NCBI GenBank assembly: GCA_023525715.1
Contig: CM042017.1
Coordinates: 75,683,666-75,747,665, forward strand
Source of the DNA: Cichorium intybus
Taxonomy: Eukaryota > Streptophyta > Magnoliopsida > Asterales > Asteraceae
Length of the DNA: 64,000 nucleotides
Direction: 5' to 3'
In this document: piece by piece, positions 1-14,100 of the stretch
Position numbering within the stretch: the stretch's first letter is position 1
How the letters are laid out: each line of letters opens with the position of its first letter
Made by a program: the position numbers and the translations under genes
Notes under the pieces: generated by a model
The model's input: the letters and a program-made list of their open reading frames with translations, nothing else
Told to the model about the DNA's origin: nothing
Database searches by the model: none

Positions 1-1628
1 GTTCCAAATTTCTGGAAAACACTTTTTAAATCCTCACGTAAAACAACATCTTTATTGTCTTTGTACATGTCAGCAGAAGTCTTTTTGGCTTCTGTTTTTT
101 CCTCATTTTCTGAAGATTTCTTTTTATCTTCATCTTCTTCAGATTTTTCATCAGTTTTTGGTTCTTCACCCAATTCCATGGAATCAGGTTTCTCTTCTGT
201 TTCTTTAACATCAACATCATCACTTGATTTTACCAAATTACCCTTTTCGGTTGAAGAATCTTCAGATCCTGTGCTCTTCAACTTGAATGCAACAATTAAC
301 CCTTTCGGGTAACTGTTAACATAATAACATCCAAATAATAAATATTCAAACCAATAAGTTAAATGAAAAGTTTAAAAAGATTTAAATACTTACTCTTCTT
401 CGTTTTTACGATTTGGGAGTTTATTTCTACGGGTGTTTTCAGCTTCTTCTTCTTTTGCTCTCTTCTCATCGAATTCTTTCCTGAATTGGTGAAATCAAAG
501 ATGAATAATGTAAAATTTCACTTATAAACAATCGAATTATATATGGTAACATAAAGATTTAATAGCTTACTTGGGTTTTAGTTCCAACTCAACGCCTCTA
601 AAAACCAAGCTTTGTGTCAAAATCTTAGTGGCATCTTCCTCACATGAAAATTCAACAAGAGCAGTACCACAAAATACTCTCTTATCAGCAACATGGCGAG
701 GTAACCTCACACTGTTAACCTAAATTAGTAACAAGATATTCAGTATTTCTGTAAACAAAATCATAAAATTAGCAGAATGTATAAAATGGTAGCCTTTTTA
801 CCTTGGCAGATTGTCCAAAAAAGGACTCAACTTCCTCAAGCTTTATATCATACTCAATTGGTGATGCAGCAATTGTTCTACTATCTAATTGCTCAATTGC
901 TTCTTCTGGTTTTGGGAGTTCTGTTGTCCTTCCAACTTTCTTCCCTAAAAGAAGCATAGAAAATAAGTAATCGATGATTAGAAGAAACATTTAACAAACA
1001 GACATGTTTAAGAAGCCATGGAAGCTAGAAACTTACCATCTTCAGAGATTTTTACAGTGGTTGAGTTCTTTAATGTCTCAGCTACAGCTTGCACTGTATC
1101 TTCTGGAACATCTTCAGGCTTTGCGTCTCCCAATCCCAGATGAGTTCTCATCCGGGAAAAAGAACATATCAATGCCAGGCTTACCACTGTACTTTCAGTT
1201 AAGAAAAATCATGACAAACTACACAGATAAACGTCAATATAGAACTGAAGTTGCAACAAAATCGATGTTAATCGTATCTGAACTAGGTTTGAAGTTTGAA
1301 CTCGACATTCAAAATATCTCTTTTTTGGCTGCGAATCAACTTAACATTTAAAGTAGCGGGTGGAACAGAAAGCAAGTAGACGAATCTATGCGTAAGAATA
1401 AAAAGGATACTGCCATCTTCGCTCTCAGTGATTGTATTCTTCAGAAAATTATCCCTTGGAAGGTTACTATCACTGAAATAGAACTCAACCTGCAAATAGA
1501 GTATCAATGATTAACAAAAATTACAGATTTGGTCAAGTTATTCAACTGTATTAGAGAGAAATCTCCGAGTTCAAAACCTGTCGGATGACTTTCTTAACGG
1601 TTTCTTCATCCAGTTGCTTCGCTACCAT
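1..1628 (-). CDS. LA1: La protein (La-domain RNA-binding protein), 3' part outside window
   Basis: The gene encodes a La autoantigen homologue. The family is nuclear, binds 3' oligo-U ends of RNA polymerase III transcripts and protects nascent tRNAs and other small RNAs. Exons read on the minus strand are 1578-1628, 1411-1489, 1037-1186, 802-944, 571-719, 394-480 and 312 down to the window edge; all introns are GT-AG and the frame stays open across every junction. Exons 1-3 give the La motif (residues about 5-93, VEFYFSDSNLPRDNFL at 18-33). Exons 4-5 give RRM1 (about 116-190, with CGTALVEF as RNP1). Exon 7 is an acidic/lysine-rich linker followed by the beginning of a second RRM (LREDLKSVFQKFG). 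The start is the first ATG of exon 1 (MVAKQLDEETVKK). Family identity is secure; the symbol follows the Arabidopsis La1 naming and orthology was not tested. Confidence 0.93.
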
Positions 1629-1637
1629 TTTCGCAAT

Positions 1638-1669
<32 letters not shown>

Positions 1670-1760
1670 CAGCGGGATTTTGGCAGCGAGAAGGGTTTGA
1701 GCGGTTTTAGGGTTTTGATTGGTGAATATGGGGAGGGTTTATTGGGGCGTGGCCGTTGCA
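1629..1760 (-). promoter_or_regulatory. 5' UTR/promoter of the La gene with GA tract and telo-box
   Basis: Directly upstream of the La start codon is a pure GA/CT dinucleotide tract (1640-1669). A telo-box-like AAACCCTAAAAC on the coding strand lies at about 1704-1715. CT tracts in 5' UTRs and telo-boxes near start sites are common in plant genes for translation and RNA-processing factors. That these elements act here is inference. Confidence 0.5.
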
Positions 1761-4211
<2,451 letters not shown>

Positions 4212-4404
4212 TTTATTCCCTTCATAAATGGTGGTGACAGCTGCTGCAATCTGATCATTTTTTTTATCTTTTCAGTTTTGATTTTTTTACCCCCAAAGGT
4301 TGTTCAGAGGGAGAACGACTCAGCTTCGCCGACATCTAAATTTAAAGAAAACGAAGTCAACTTAGGATATTCTTGTGTAGGTGGTTTTGATATTTTTGGG
4401 GTAC
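4212..4404 (-). pseudogene. PIF/Harbinger ORF1 (SANT/Myb-like), C-terminal piece
   Basis: On the minus strand this piece reads YPKLTSFSLNLDVGEAESFS followed by a Lys-rich tail (GGKKIKTEKIK). This resembles the C-terminal part of the SANT-type second protein of plant PIF/Harbinger elements, which assists the transposase. It continues the piece at 17393-17852. The Tork Copia was inserted between them, with AAGTG duplicated at 4405-4409 and 17388-17392. The similarity is recalled from family patterns and is weaker here than in the N-terminal piece. Confidence 0.55.
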
Positions 4405-4409
4405 AAGTG

Positions 4410-4738
4410 TGTTGATTTCCAGCCTCCATCTAGAAGCCTTCCATTCTAGAAGCCAACATTGTTGACAAAGCTTAAGGTGGTAAATTTGATCTTCTCTTCC
4501 AAGAATTCAATGTGTTCATATACTATAGATTTAGTGGCTAGTTTAGCTATAAATAGAGGCTTAAGTTTCAGTTCTTAGACATCCAAAACACACCACAAAC
4601 ACATAGAGTTAGAGAGAAACACTTAGAGTGTAAGTGTTAGAGAAAGGGTTGGTTTTTTGTAATAGTCGAGTGTGAGAGTTGCTCCTCCTATTGTAATTCT
4701 GTTCTAGTGTTAAATAGAAGAGATTTCCAATCCCAACA
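4410..4738 (+). repeat. 5' LTR of the Tork-type Copia
   Basis: A 329-bp LTR, TG...CA, with a TATA box TATAAATA at 4548-4555. The transcription start should lie 25-35 bp downstream. The partner is at 17059-17387. Confidence 0.95.
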
Positions 4739-4740
4739 AG

Positions 4741-4752
4741 TGGTATCAGAGC
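4741..4752 (+). promoter_or_regulatory. primer-binding site (initiator Met-tRNA)
   Basis: TGGTATCAGAGC starts two bases after the 5' LTR. This is the usual complement to the 3' end of plant initiator tRNA-Met that primes minus-strand DNA synthesis. Confidence 0.93.
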
Positions 4753-5386
4753 CTCGTTTCGGTACCGATCGTTTTTTTGGTCGAAATTTTTTTTTCCCTC
4801 AAAATCGATTTCCGGGCACACCATTGTAAAGTACTCGTTCCCACGATTCCGAAAATATTTTTTTCGGAATTTTTCGACCACCGGAAAGCCTCCAAAAGTC
4901 CGGTCAAAGGTTTGCCGGAATAGTAGCCGGAAAAACCAGTTCGCCGGAAAACTCGCCGGAGAAGACGATCGGAGAAGACGACACTGTAGCGACACTGTAG
5001 CAACACTGTAGCAAGTTTCAGAAAACTGCATTTTGGCCCCCTGAAATTCCAGAAAGTTGCAAACAGGTCCCTCTAATTCTATAAAACACCGTTTTGGTCC
5101 CAGTTTTTCCTGAAAGTTACAATTTTGGTCCTTATACTTCTGAAAAGTTTCAGAAAGGTCCCTATGTTTCAAAACCTTCCAGTTTGGTCCCTGTAATTCC
5201 ATAAATTACAGATTGCCCCCTATACTTCTTAAACATTTCAAATTGGCCCATAATTTTTTCAGAAGTTCATTTTAGTCTGAAAAAATATATCCCACCTATT
5301 TCGACCCTTTCGGAAATAACCGTGATCTCGGTTTTGCCTAATTCCGTCCCAAAATTTCACAAAACGCAAACTACGAAGTCTTTCTC
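4753..5386 (+). repeat. repeat-rich leader of the Tork-type Copia
   Basis: Untranslated leader between primer-binding site and gag. It holds three copies of a 12-bp unit ACACTGTAGC(G/A)(A/G) at about 4980-5013, several GCCGGA words at 4915-4965, and at about 5030-5262 about eight degenerate units of 27-34 bp, each built on TTTTGGTCCCT followed by TAATTCTGAAA-like sequence. The minus strand is open across 4609-5202, but that frame crosses the LTR boundary and resembles no protein. Confidence 0.8.
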
Positions 5387-8300
5387 ATGGAATCTACAAG
5401 TTCGGATATAATGGTCCGACTTACGCCCACAAATTATAATATGTGGAAGCCAAGGATGGAAGATTTGTTGAATCTAAAGGATCTAGCAGAACCTTTAGAA
5501 ACCAAGGGCGTAAAACCTGAAAATACAACAGTCGACGTCTGGACGAGAATGAATAAGAAAACCGTGGCACAAATTCGACAATGGATTGACCACAGTGTTT
5601 TTCATCATGTTTCTCAAGAAACAGATGCATACAAACTCTGGGAAAAGCTTGAAAGTATGTATCAAGCAAAGACTGCACGCAACAAAACCCTACTAATGAG
5701 GCGCCTGGTAAACCACAAGTTACGAAGTGGTACATCCATAGCCGAGCATACGAGTCAGTTCCAAGATCTCGTAAATCAGCTCAGTTCTGCCGAATGGGTT
5801 CTCAAAGATGAGGAGCAAGCAATATTGTTGCTAAGTTCTCTACCTGATCATTGGGAAACACTTGTTGTTACTCTCAGCAATTCTGCCCCCGGTGGCAAAG
5901 TGACAATGGAGATGGTCACGGACGCTCTCATGAACGAGGAAGCCAGAAGAAAAGAAGCTGGTACAGACCAGTCATTTGCCCTCGTAACAGAAAACAAAGA
6001 AAGAGGCGGAGGTAGAACTGGTGGCAGAGGAAGAGGTCGAGGTAGAGGCAGACGTGGTCAAAGTAGAGGAAGATCTCAAGTTAGAGGAAGATCAAAAGAA
6101 AGGGGAAAGTCTTCAAGTATATGGTTTGAAGGCCACTGCAACTACTGCAATCATTATGGCCACAAAAAGAGCGATTGTCGAAAGTTTCTACGAGAACAGG
6201 CTGAAACAAGTACTAGTTCAAGCAAAGAGGATGGTGAGACCATGGTCAACATTTCACAAGACATTGCCCTTGTTGCATGCGAGGAGGATGCATGCCTACA
6301 CGTAGGCGCTCATGATGACGAGTGGGTGATTGATACCGCTGCATCATATCATTCCACTCCGGACCGGGATTTATTTGCAACATATAAATCCGTAAACCAT
6401 GGTACCGTGAGGATGGGAAACACCAGTTCCTCTAACATTGTTGGTATCGGTGATGTACATATAAAGACCAATGTAGGGTGTACATTGGTGTTGAAAGATG
6501 TTCGACATGTTCCGGAGCTAAGAATGAATCTTATCTCAATTGGGGCTCTTGACCTTCAGGGCTATGACAGCCACTTCGGAAATGGCAACTGGAAGTTGTT
6601 AAAAGGCATTATGGTCATTGCAAGGGGAAAGCTTTGTGGTACTATTTATAAGTCTCATGCAAAGCTGATTCAACCTAGTCTCAATGCAGTAGAAGAAGAG
6701 ACATCACCAAATCTGTGGCATAGAAGACTAGGCCACATGACTGTGAAAGGGTTAACAACTCTTGAAAAGAAGAAGTCCATTTCCATGGAAAAAGATGTTG
6801 CCCTGGATCCTTGTGAATACTGCTTATTTGGGAAACAACACAGAGTTTCCTTTAGCTCCACAAGAAATAAGCGCTCTGAGTTGTTGAGCCTTGTCCACTC
6901 CGACGTATGTGGACCCATTGAAGTAGAATCTCTTGGTGGAAGCAGGTATTTTGTGACATTCATCGATGATGCATCACGAAAGGTATGGGCTTACTGTATC
7001 AGGTCGAAGGATCAAGTATTTGATCGTTTTAAAGCTTTTCATGTAATGGTGGAAAGACAAACTGGCAAGCAGTTGAAATGTCTCAGATCAGATAATGGAG
7101 GTGAGTACTATTCTCGTGAGTTCTCCACATATTGCACAAAATATGGTATTAGGCATGAAAAGACTGTCCCACGTACCCCACAACATAACGGTGTAGCAGA
7201 ACGAATGAATCGTACCATTATTGAGAAGGTCCGATGTATGATCAGTGCGGCTAAACTACCAAAGCCATTCTGGGGTGAAGCTGTATTGACAGCTTGTTAC
7301 CTTATAAATAGGTCACCTTCAGTTCCATTGAATTTTGAAGTTCCAGAAAAGATATGGACAGGTAAAGACATAACATATTCTCACTTGAGAGTATTTGGGT
7401 GCAAGGCGTTTGCACATGTGTCAAGTCAATTGCGGAAGAAGTTGGACCTCAAATCCACTCCATGCATCTTTATTGGATATGGAGATGAAGAGTTCGGGTA
7501 CAGGCTATGGGACCCAGAACTAAAGAAGGTTATTCGAAGCAGAGATGTTGTTTTCTATGAAGACCAGTATTATGATTTCAAGGCATCGATTAACGAGCAA
7601 CAAAGCTTCAAAGTTCCAGAAATGATATCTGAAACAAAAGATGATGTTCCGACCGATGAACAGAATAATGAAGTTGATGATGCAGATCAAGGAGGTGTTG
7701 AGCAGGGGGAGCTTCCACCTCTTGATAATTCAGAGTCATTGCCAGATGTTTCTAATGAAGAAACTCAAGTTCGACGATCTGATCGAGTTCGTGTTCCTTC
7801 CTCAAGATACCCAACTTCGAACTACATCCTTCTTACCAGCGAGGGGGAGCCAGAGAGTTTTCATGAAGCTCAATCTCATATTAACAAAGCCAATTGGCAG
7901 AAGGCCATGGAAGACGAAATGAATTCTTTGCACAAAAATCAAACATATGAGTTGGTGAAACTTCCCAAAGGAAAGAAAGCCTTGAAAAACAAGTGGGTTT
8001 TCAAGTTGAAAAAAGATGGAAAAGGAAACATTGTGAAGTACAAGGCAAGACTCGTTGTCAAAGGATTCCAACAAAAGGAAGGAATTGACTTTGATGAGAT
8101 TTTTTCGCCGGTTGTGAAGATGATGTCGATTCGAGTCGTACTCGGATTGGTTGCCAGTCTAGATCTTGAACTTGAGCAGATGGATGTAAAAACAGCTTTT
8201 CTCCATGGTGATTTAGATGAAGAAATATACATGGAGCAACCCGATGGGTTTAAAATCCCAAAGAAAGAGCATCTCGTCTGCAAGCTGAAGAAGAGCCTTT

Positions 8301-9123
8301 ATGGTCTTAAGCAAGCCCCAAGACAGTGGTACAAGAAGTTTGACTCGTTCATGGCAAGTCACGAGTACAAAAGAACTGTTGCAGACCACTGCGTGTACTT
8401 GAAGAAGTTTCCAGATGGGAAATTTGTCATCCTTTTGCTCTATGTGGATGATATGCTAATAGTCGGTCAAGATGCAACCATGATCAACAACTTGAAGAAG
8501 GATTTGTCTAAGTTCTTTGATATGAAAGACTTAGGCCCAGCTCAACAAATATTGGGCATGAAAATTATCCGTGATAGAGAATCAAGAAAATTGTTCTTGT
8601 CACAGGAGGAGTATGTTGAACGTGTGATTAAAAGGTTCAACATGGAAAACGCCAAGCCTGTTGGCACTCCGTTGGCAAATCACTTCAAGTTAAGTAAGAA
8701 AAATTCTCCTTCTTCTGATAAAGAGAAAGAAGAGATGAAGAAAGTCCCTTATTCCTCAGCCGTAGGAAGTCTTATGTATGCGATGGTGTGTACAAGGCCA
8801 GATATTGCTCATGCTGTTGGTGTCGTGAGTAGATATCTAGCAAATCCAGGAAAGCAACATTGGGAAGCAGTCAAGTGGATACTGCGATACCTGAAGGGTA
8901 GTTCAAAACTATGTTTGTGTTACGGGGGAGCTAAGCCAATCGTGAAAGGTTATACAGATGCTGATATGGCAGGAGATCTTGATAACAGGAAATCTACATC
9001 AAGTTATGTTTTCACTTTGGCAGGGGGAGCTATCTCATGGCAATCCAAGTTACAGAAGTGTGTAGCACTGTCAACAACAGAAGCCGAATACATTGCTGCC
9101 GTTGAAGCTGGGAAGGAGCTTAT
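5387..9123 (+). CDS. Copia gag-pol polyprotein, first part (Tork-type)
   Basis: The polyprotein of the outer Copia; the encoded enzymes copy and integrate the element. Domains by residue: gag from 1 (LTPTNYNMWKPRMEDLL at 10-26), an RGR/G-rich basic stretch about 205-240, zinc knuckle CNYCNHYGHKKSDC at about 251, aspartic protease with WVIDTAAS at about 313, GAG-pre-integrase LWHRRLGH at about 443, integrase core HSDVCGP at about 504, SDNGGEY at about 567 and NGVAERMNRT at about 600 (the D,D,E residues lie in these blocks), RT from about 834 with YVDDMLIVG at about 1019, RNase H VKGYTDADMAGD at about 1186. The frame is open until the inner LTR begins at 9124 and reads only a few LTR codons beyond (stop at 9142). 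It resumes in the same frame at 16755 once the inner element and one duplication copy are removed, about 1340 codons in all. Confidence 0.93.
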
Positions 9124-9893
9124 TGTTGGATTAGGTGTCTAAGCCATGACTTGTAATTAAACTTTTATCTTATGGTTAAAAGCAAAGTCCATTTGGGTTG
9201 CCCTCATGGGTGGAGGAAAGATAGTTCAGTAGAGAGAATAGTTGATTTATTAATTGTATAATAAATCAATAGAATATATATATATGGTTTATCAATATAT
9301 TTAAGTGCTAATATATTAATTAGAAACTATATTAATTAATTGAGATTTAATCTAGAATTAATTGGATTTAATTTGGAGATTAAATTAATTAATTAAAAGG
9401 TGCAGGGACTGGTTTGGTATTTATTCAATAGTTGAATAACTGGCCAGGAAAACCAGGGACCAAAAGTGGCGCCACCTTGGAGGCTTCTCCAAGGGTTTGG
9501 CGAAACCCTAATTAGGGTTTTGGTAAGCCTGGTCCAAGTGGTCAAAAGCCTTGTCCAGTTGGAGGCTCCTTAGGGTTTCAGGTGTAACCCTTGGAGGCTA
9601 TAAAAGGAACCCCCTGGCACCTCATTCTTCACGCCATCTTCTCTCTGGATTTACTCTGCTGGACTGATTCTTCCATCACCTGGGTGTGACTTTCATCTGA
9701 GGCAGGATAATTTTGCTGCTGCTTAAAAGGATCATAAGATCTAAGGTTGGTTTTTCTTGATTCTTCTTTAGAATTGAATTGTATCCTTTAGGTTCTTAGT
9801 TCTAATCTTCATAGAAGAAAACATAGATCAATATTAGGGTTGCATGTGAACCTTAGGTTATTTTGTGTTCATTGATTGCATAGAAACCCTTCA
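9124..9893 (+). repeat. 5' LTR of the complete Copia
   Basis: 770 bp, TG...CA, with a TATA box TATAAAAG at 9599-9606 and an AAACCCTAATTAGGGTTT inverted repeat upstream (about 9502-9519). It shares its opening (TGTTGGATTAGGTGTCTAAG) and general plan with the LTR at 33664-34429. Confidence 0.95.
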
Positions 9894-9894
9894 G

Positions 9895-9906
9895 TGGTAT
9901 CAGAGC
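9895..9906 (+). promoter_or_regulatory. primer-binding site
   Basis: TGGTATCAGAGC one base after the LTR, complementary to initiator tRNA-Met. Confidence 0.93.
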
Positions 9907-11161
9907 TAGCTTGTTTTCTTGTGTTTGATTATGAACTGCTTGAATTGTTTTGTGCCTAAGGGTTATTGGCGAAAATTAACCCTTGGGAGGAGGCCAAAAT
10001 CGATCCCAAGGCTAGGGTTTCCTAACCCTAGCCGCCACCCTCCCTTGGTTCCCCTTGAATGCTTGATTTGCTTGCCTTAATTATGTGTTGTTATTTTTGG
10101 TATCTAAATCAACTAAAATAACTTGAACCCTAATTCCTTGGCTTGTAATTTTCGAAATTCATGGGACCATTACAGGTTAATTAATTTGATTAATTGGTAA
10201 TCTGTAACCTAGATTTAATTAATTTAATTAATTGATTAATTAAAGGCAAATTAAATCTGCCTTAAGAATTAATTAAAATTTTCAAAAAAATTAGAATAAT
10301 TTGAGAAAATTAGAATTTAATTAATTCTAAAGATATTTTAATGAGATTAAAATATATCTTATATGTATTTATGATTGAAAGTTAATTTAATACATATAAG
10401 AAAATTGGTTAGTCTACCGCTAGTAAGCCTCATTCACAAAACTGTCCTATAAAGAGGGTATAAGGCGACTGACTATAAAATGTTAGTCTAATGGGTATCT
10501 ACTCTTACCCACCGCTCTCCTGGTCAGTCGAGTGTCGTTAGCTGAACGGGTATGATAGAACCGCTAAGCCTCTTAAAAGTATAATGCTATAATTGAAAGT
10601 ACTAGAACCCTAAAACAAATCCCAATCTAGTTACTTTAGGAAAATGTGAATTTGATGCTACCCCATGAAATTGCACATTGCACTTTATGAAACGTTGGTG
10701 GAGCGCGTGTGGTTTACCGGCACACCAATAGGGGTTCATAAAGAGTGGCAATGGGTGTCTCGGGTGTTATCATTGTTGATGGAGCGTGTGTGGTTTACCG
10801 GCACATCAATTTGAGATGATAATGGATCCCGAGAGCACCAAGCTAATTTGCATGGTTATTCACACCCGGTTTGTGATCCTCGGCATCCCAGTCACAAACG
10901 GTGGGGCATATCCGAGATTAAACATGCTATTGAACAGTTCAATAAATCTCATAAGAAACTAGGAATTCCATTTATAATAAGATTATTTTTCCGCGGTGGA
11001 ATCGGCTGAATCGTCATTCGCCTACCTTTATAAAATTTGCTTATAGATTACGGCATCCCTCTTCTATGTTGCAAATTGTTATAGTTGGATCCTAGCCTTA
11101 TTTTATATTGGGTTATTATAAGGACCGACAAGTATCTAATTAAACTTACCTTCTTTTATAG
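9907..11161 (+). other. long conserved leader of the complete Copia
   Basis: 1.25 kb without a long ORF. The segment from about 10410 to 11150 is clearly similar to 58750-59460 in the non-autonomous Copia. It includes two copies of a GGAGCG(C/T)GTGTGG motif (10700, 10781). Conservation in an element that has lost pol suggests cis-acting roles such as packaging, dimerisation or priming. Confidence 0.75.
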
Positions 11162-14100
11162 ATGTCTTCTGCTGATCAATCCGCTCCCCAATCAAACTCC
11201 AGTGTTCCCTCAATCCTCTCACTATGTTCCAGGGTTCAATTGAACGGGACAAACTATAATGACTGGATTAGAAACATCAAGATGGCTCTGAGGTATGAGA
11301 ACAAAGAGTATGTTCTCGAGACCGAGCTTGTCGATGTCGACCCCGAAACTGCTACTCCCGAGGAAATTGCCTCGTACCAAAAACATACTGATGATGCAAC
11401 CAAAGTGGCCTGCATCATGATCGCCACAATGAACCCCGAATTGCAGAGAATATACGAAGACTACTGGCCCTATGAGATGCACAAGGAGCTAGCGGAAAAG
11501 TTCCGCAAGCAAGAGCGCATCGAAAGGTGCGAAGTGGTCAAGGACTTCACGAACAGCAAACCCAAAGATGGAGAGTCCATCTGCACTCATGTGCAAAGAA
11601 TGCAAGGTTACGTGGAGCGGCTTAGAAAGCTTGCGATGCCTGTACCGGAACAGTTGGCCGTTGACATAGTGCTTAACTCGTTGCCGAGTTCTTATGACCA
11701 GTTCAGGCTGGCTTATCATTTGAACAACAATCAGGCTAATATGACTGAGTTGCATCGCATGCTTCGAGTAGCTGAAGACGGGATGAAGGGTAAAAGTGTA
11801 CCCTCGGTTAATCAGCCCGTTCTAGCCATTGGAAGTGGCAGAGGAAAGAAAAGGAAGGGCCCTCCTAAGCAAAATTGGAGGGAAAAGGTTCAAGCCGGGT
11901 CATCCAGTAATGGCTCGAGAACCAAGACTTCCCAAATTCCTTGTGTGGCCAACCCCGATGAAGCAAACTGTTTCTACTGCAAAGAAAAGGGTCATTGGAA
12001 GAGAAGCTGCCCCAAATACTTGCAGGATGTCAAGGATGGGAAAGTAAAGCCATCGACAGCAGGTATATACACTATCTCTAAAAACTCACCATCTTCTAAT
12101 TCTTGGGTCCTTGACACAGGATGTGGTTTTCACATTTGTTCTGATATGCAGGGCCTAAAGGAAAGCAGGGAGGTGGAGCACGGTAGACTGAACTTGATCA
12201 TGGGCAATAGGAGATCGTCCCCTGTTACCAAGATTGGAGTTTATAGTTTAGTGCTTAGTAGTGAAGTTTGTTTAGATTTATTAGATTGTTGCTATTCGCC
12301 AGAAATGGCAAGAAATATTATTTCATTTCACGCATTATTCAGACAAGGATTTCATTTTTCTTTTGATAATAATATTGGATCTATTTCTGTTTTCAAAAAT
12401 GGTATTTTGAATTTTACTGCTTATCCTTGTAATGGTGTGTATGAAACTGTGAAATGTGTTGACAATCTAGGACAAAGTGTAAATTATATTGATTCTACTA
12501 GTGACATGGAAAAGGCATGTCTGTGGCATAGTCGGCTCGGCCACATCAGCAAGAAACGCATCGCCCAACTCCAAAAGGATGGAGTGTTGGAATCATTCGA
12601 CCTCAAGTCGGATGATGTATGCGAATCTTGTCTGTTGGGCAAGATGACTAAATCACCTTTCAAAGGGTCTTTTGAAAGAGGTGAGGGTCTATTGGACATT
12701 ATTCACACGGATGTGTGTGGTCCATTCAGATCAACCACAAAGGATGGCACGCGGTTCTACGTGACTTTTACCGACGATTTTAGTAGATACGGTTACATCT
12801 ACTTGATCAAGCACAAGTCGGACACCTTTGAAAAGTTCAAAGAGTTTAAGAACGAAGTAGAGAATCAATTAGGCAGGAAGATAAAGATGCTCAGATCCGA
12901 CAGAGGCGGAGAGTATCTAAGTATCGAGTTCCTAGACTATCTAAAGGAATGTGGAATAGTTTCGCAGTTGACACCTCCCAGGACACCACAGTTGAACGGT
13001 GTTGCAGAGAGGCGCAACCGAACCCTGTTGGACATGGTTCGTTCCATGATGAGTCGAGCTTCACTTCCCATTCACTTCTGGGGGTATGCCTTAGAGACTG
13101 CCGCCCATATCCTCAATCTTGTCCCAACTAAGAAGGTTGCGAAAACACCTCATGAGATGTGGACGGGGAAAGCTCCCTCGTTGGCACATATCAAGGTCTG
13201 GGGTTGTGAGGCTTTCGTTAGACGAGAGACTCAAGACAAACTCGCAGACAGAAGCGAAAAGTGTTTCTTCATTGGTTATCCCAAACAGTCCTTTGGATAT
13301 CTATTCTACAGACCGAGCGAGGACGTGGTCTTTGTAGCTAGACGAGCAGTCTTTCGAGAGAGAGAGCTCGTATTCAAAGAGGACAGTGGGAGTACCATTG
13401 ATCTGGAAGAAATTCAAGAGTCATCAGATGACGCAACCTTAGGAGAAACTAGCAACCAACATGAGGAAGAAGTTCCTGTTGGCCCGACAGATGTATCCTT
13501 ACCTCTTAGGCGTTCTAGTAGGGTTAGCATGCCACCCGAGTTTTATGGGTTCCATATAACTTCGGATGGGGACACTTTTGTCAGTGATAGGACACTGATA
13601 AATTTGGATGAACCAGCTAACTACCAGGAAGCAGTGGCGGGCCCTGAGTCTGCCAAGTGGAAAGAGGCCATGGATAGCGAGATCAAGTCCATGTATGACA
13701 ATCAAGTTTGGAACTTGGTTGACAATGTACCGGGTCGAAAGACAGTCGGGTGCAAATGGATCTTCAAGAAGAAGACAGACATGGACGGAAAGGTACACAC
13801 TTTCAAGGCAAGACTGGTTGCGAAGGGCTTTACTCAAACCCCAGGGGTTGACTATGACGAGACCTTCTCACCAGTAGCTAAGATAAAGTCTATTAGGATT
13901 ATGCTGGCCATAGCTGCATTTCATGACTATGAAATTTGGCAGATGGACGTCAAAACCGCTTTCCTTAATGGGAAGCTGACTGAGGATGTTTACATGAATC
14001 AGCCAGAGGGTTTCGTCGATGCAAAGTATCCTAATAAGGTGTGTAAGCTTGAGAGATCAATCTACGGATTGAAGCAAGCTTCTCGCAGCTGGAATCTTTG

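Noticed and set aside
4609..5202. 197-codon open frame on the minus strand
   Set aside because: Runs across the Tork LTR, PBS and leader repeats; resembles no protein.
10700..10733. GTGTG/CACAC stem in the GGAGCG motif as a conserved hairpin
   Set aside because: Other copies break the pairing without compensation, so the motif is reported as sequence, not structure.
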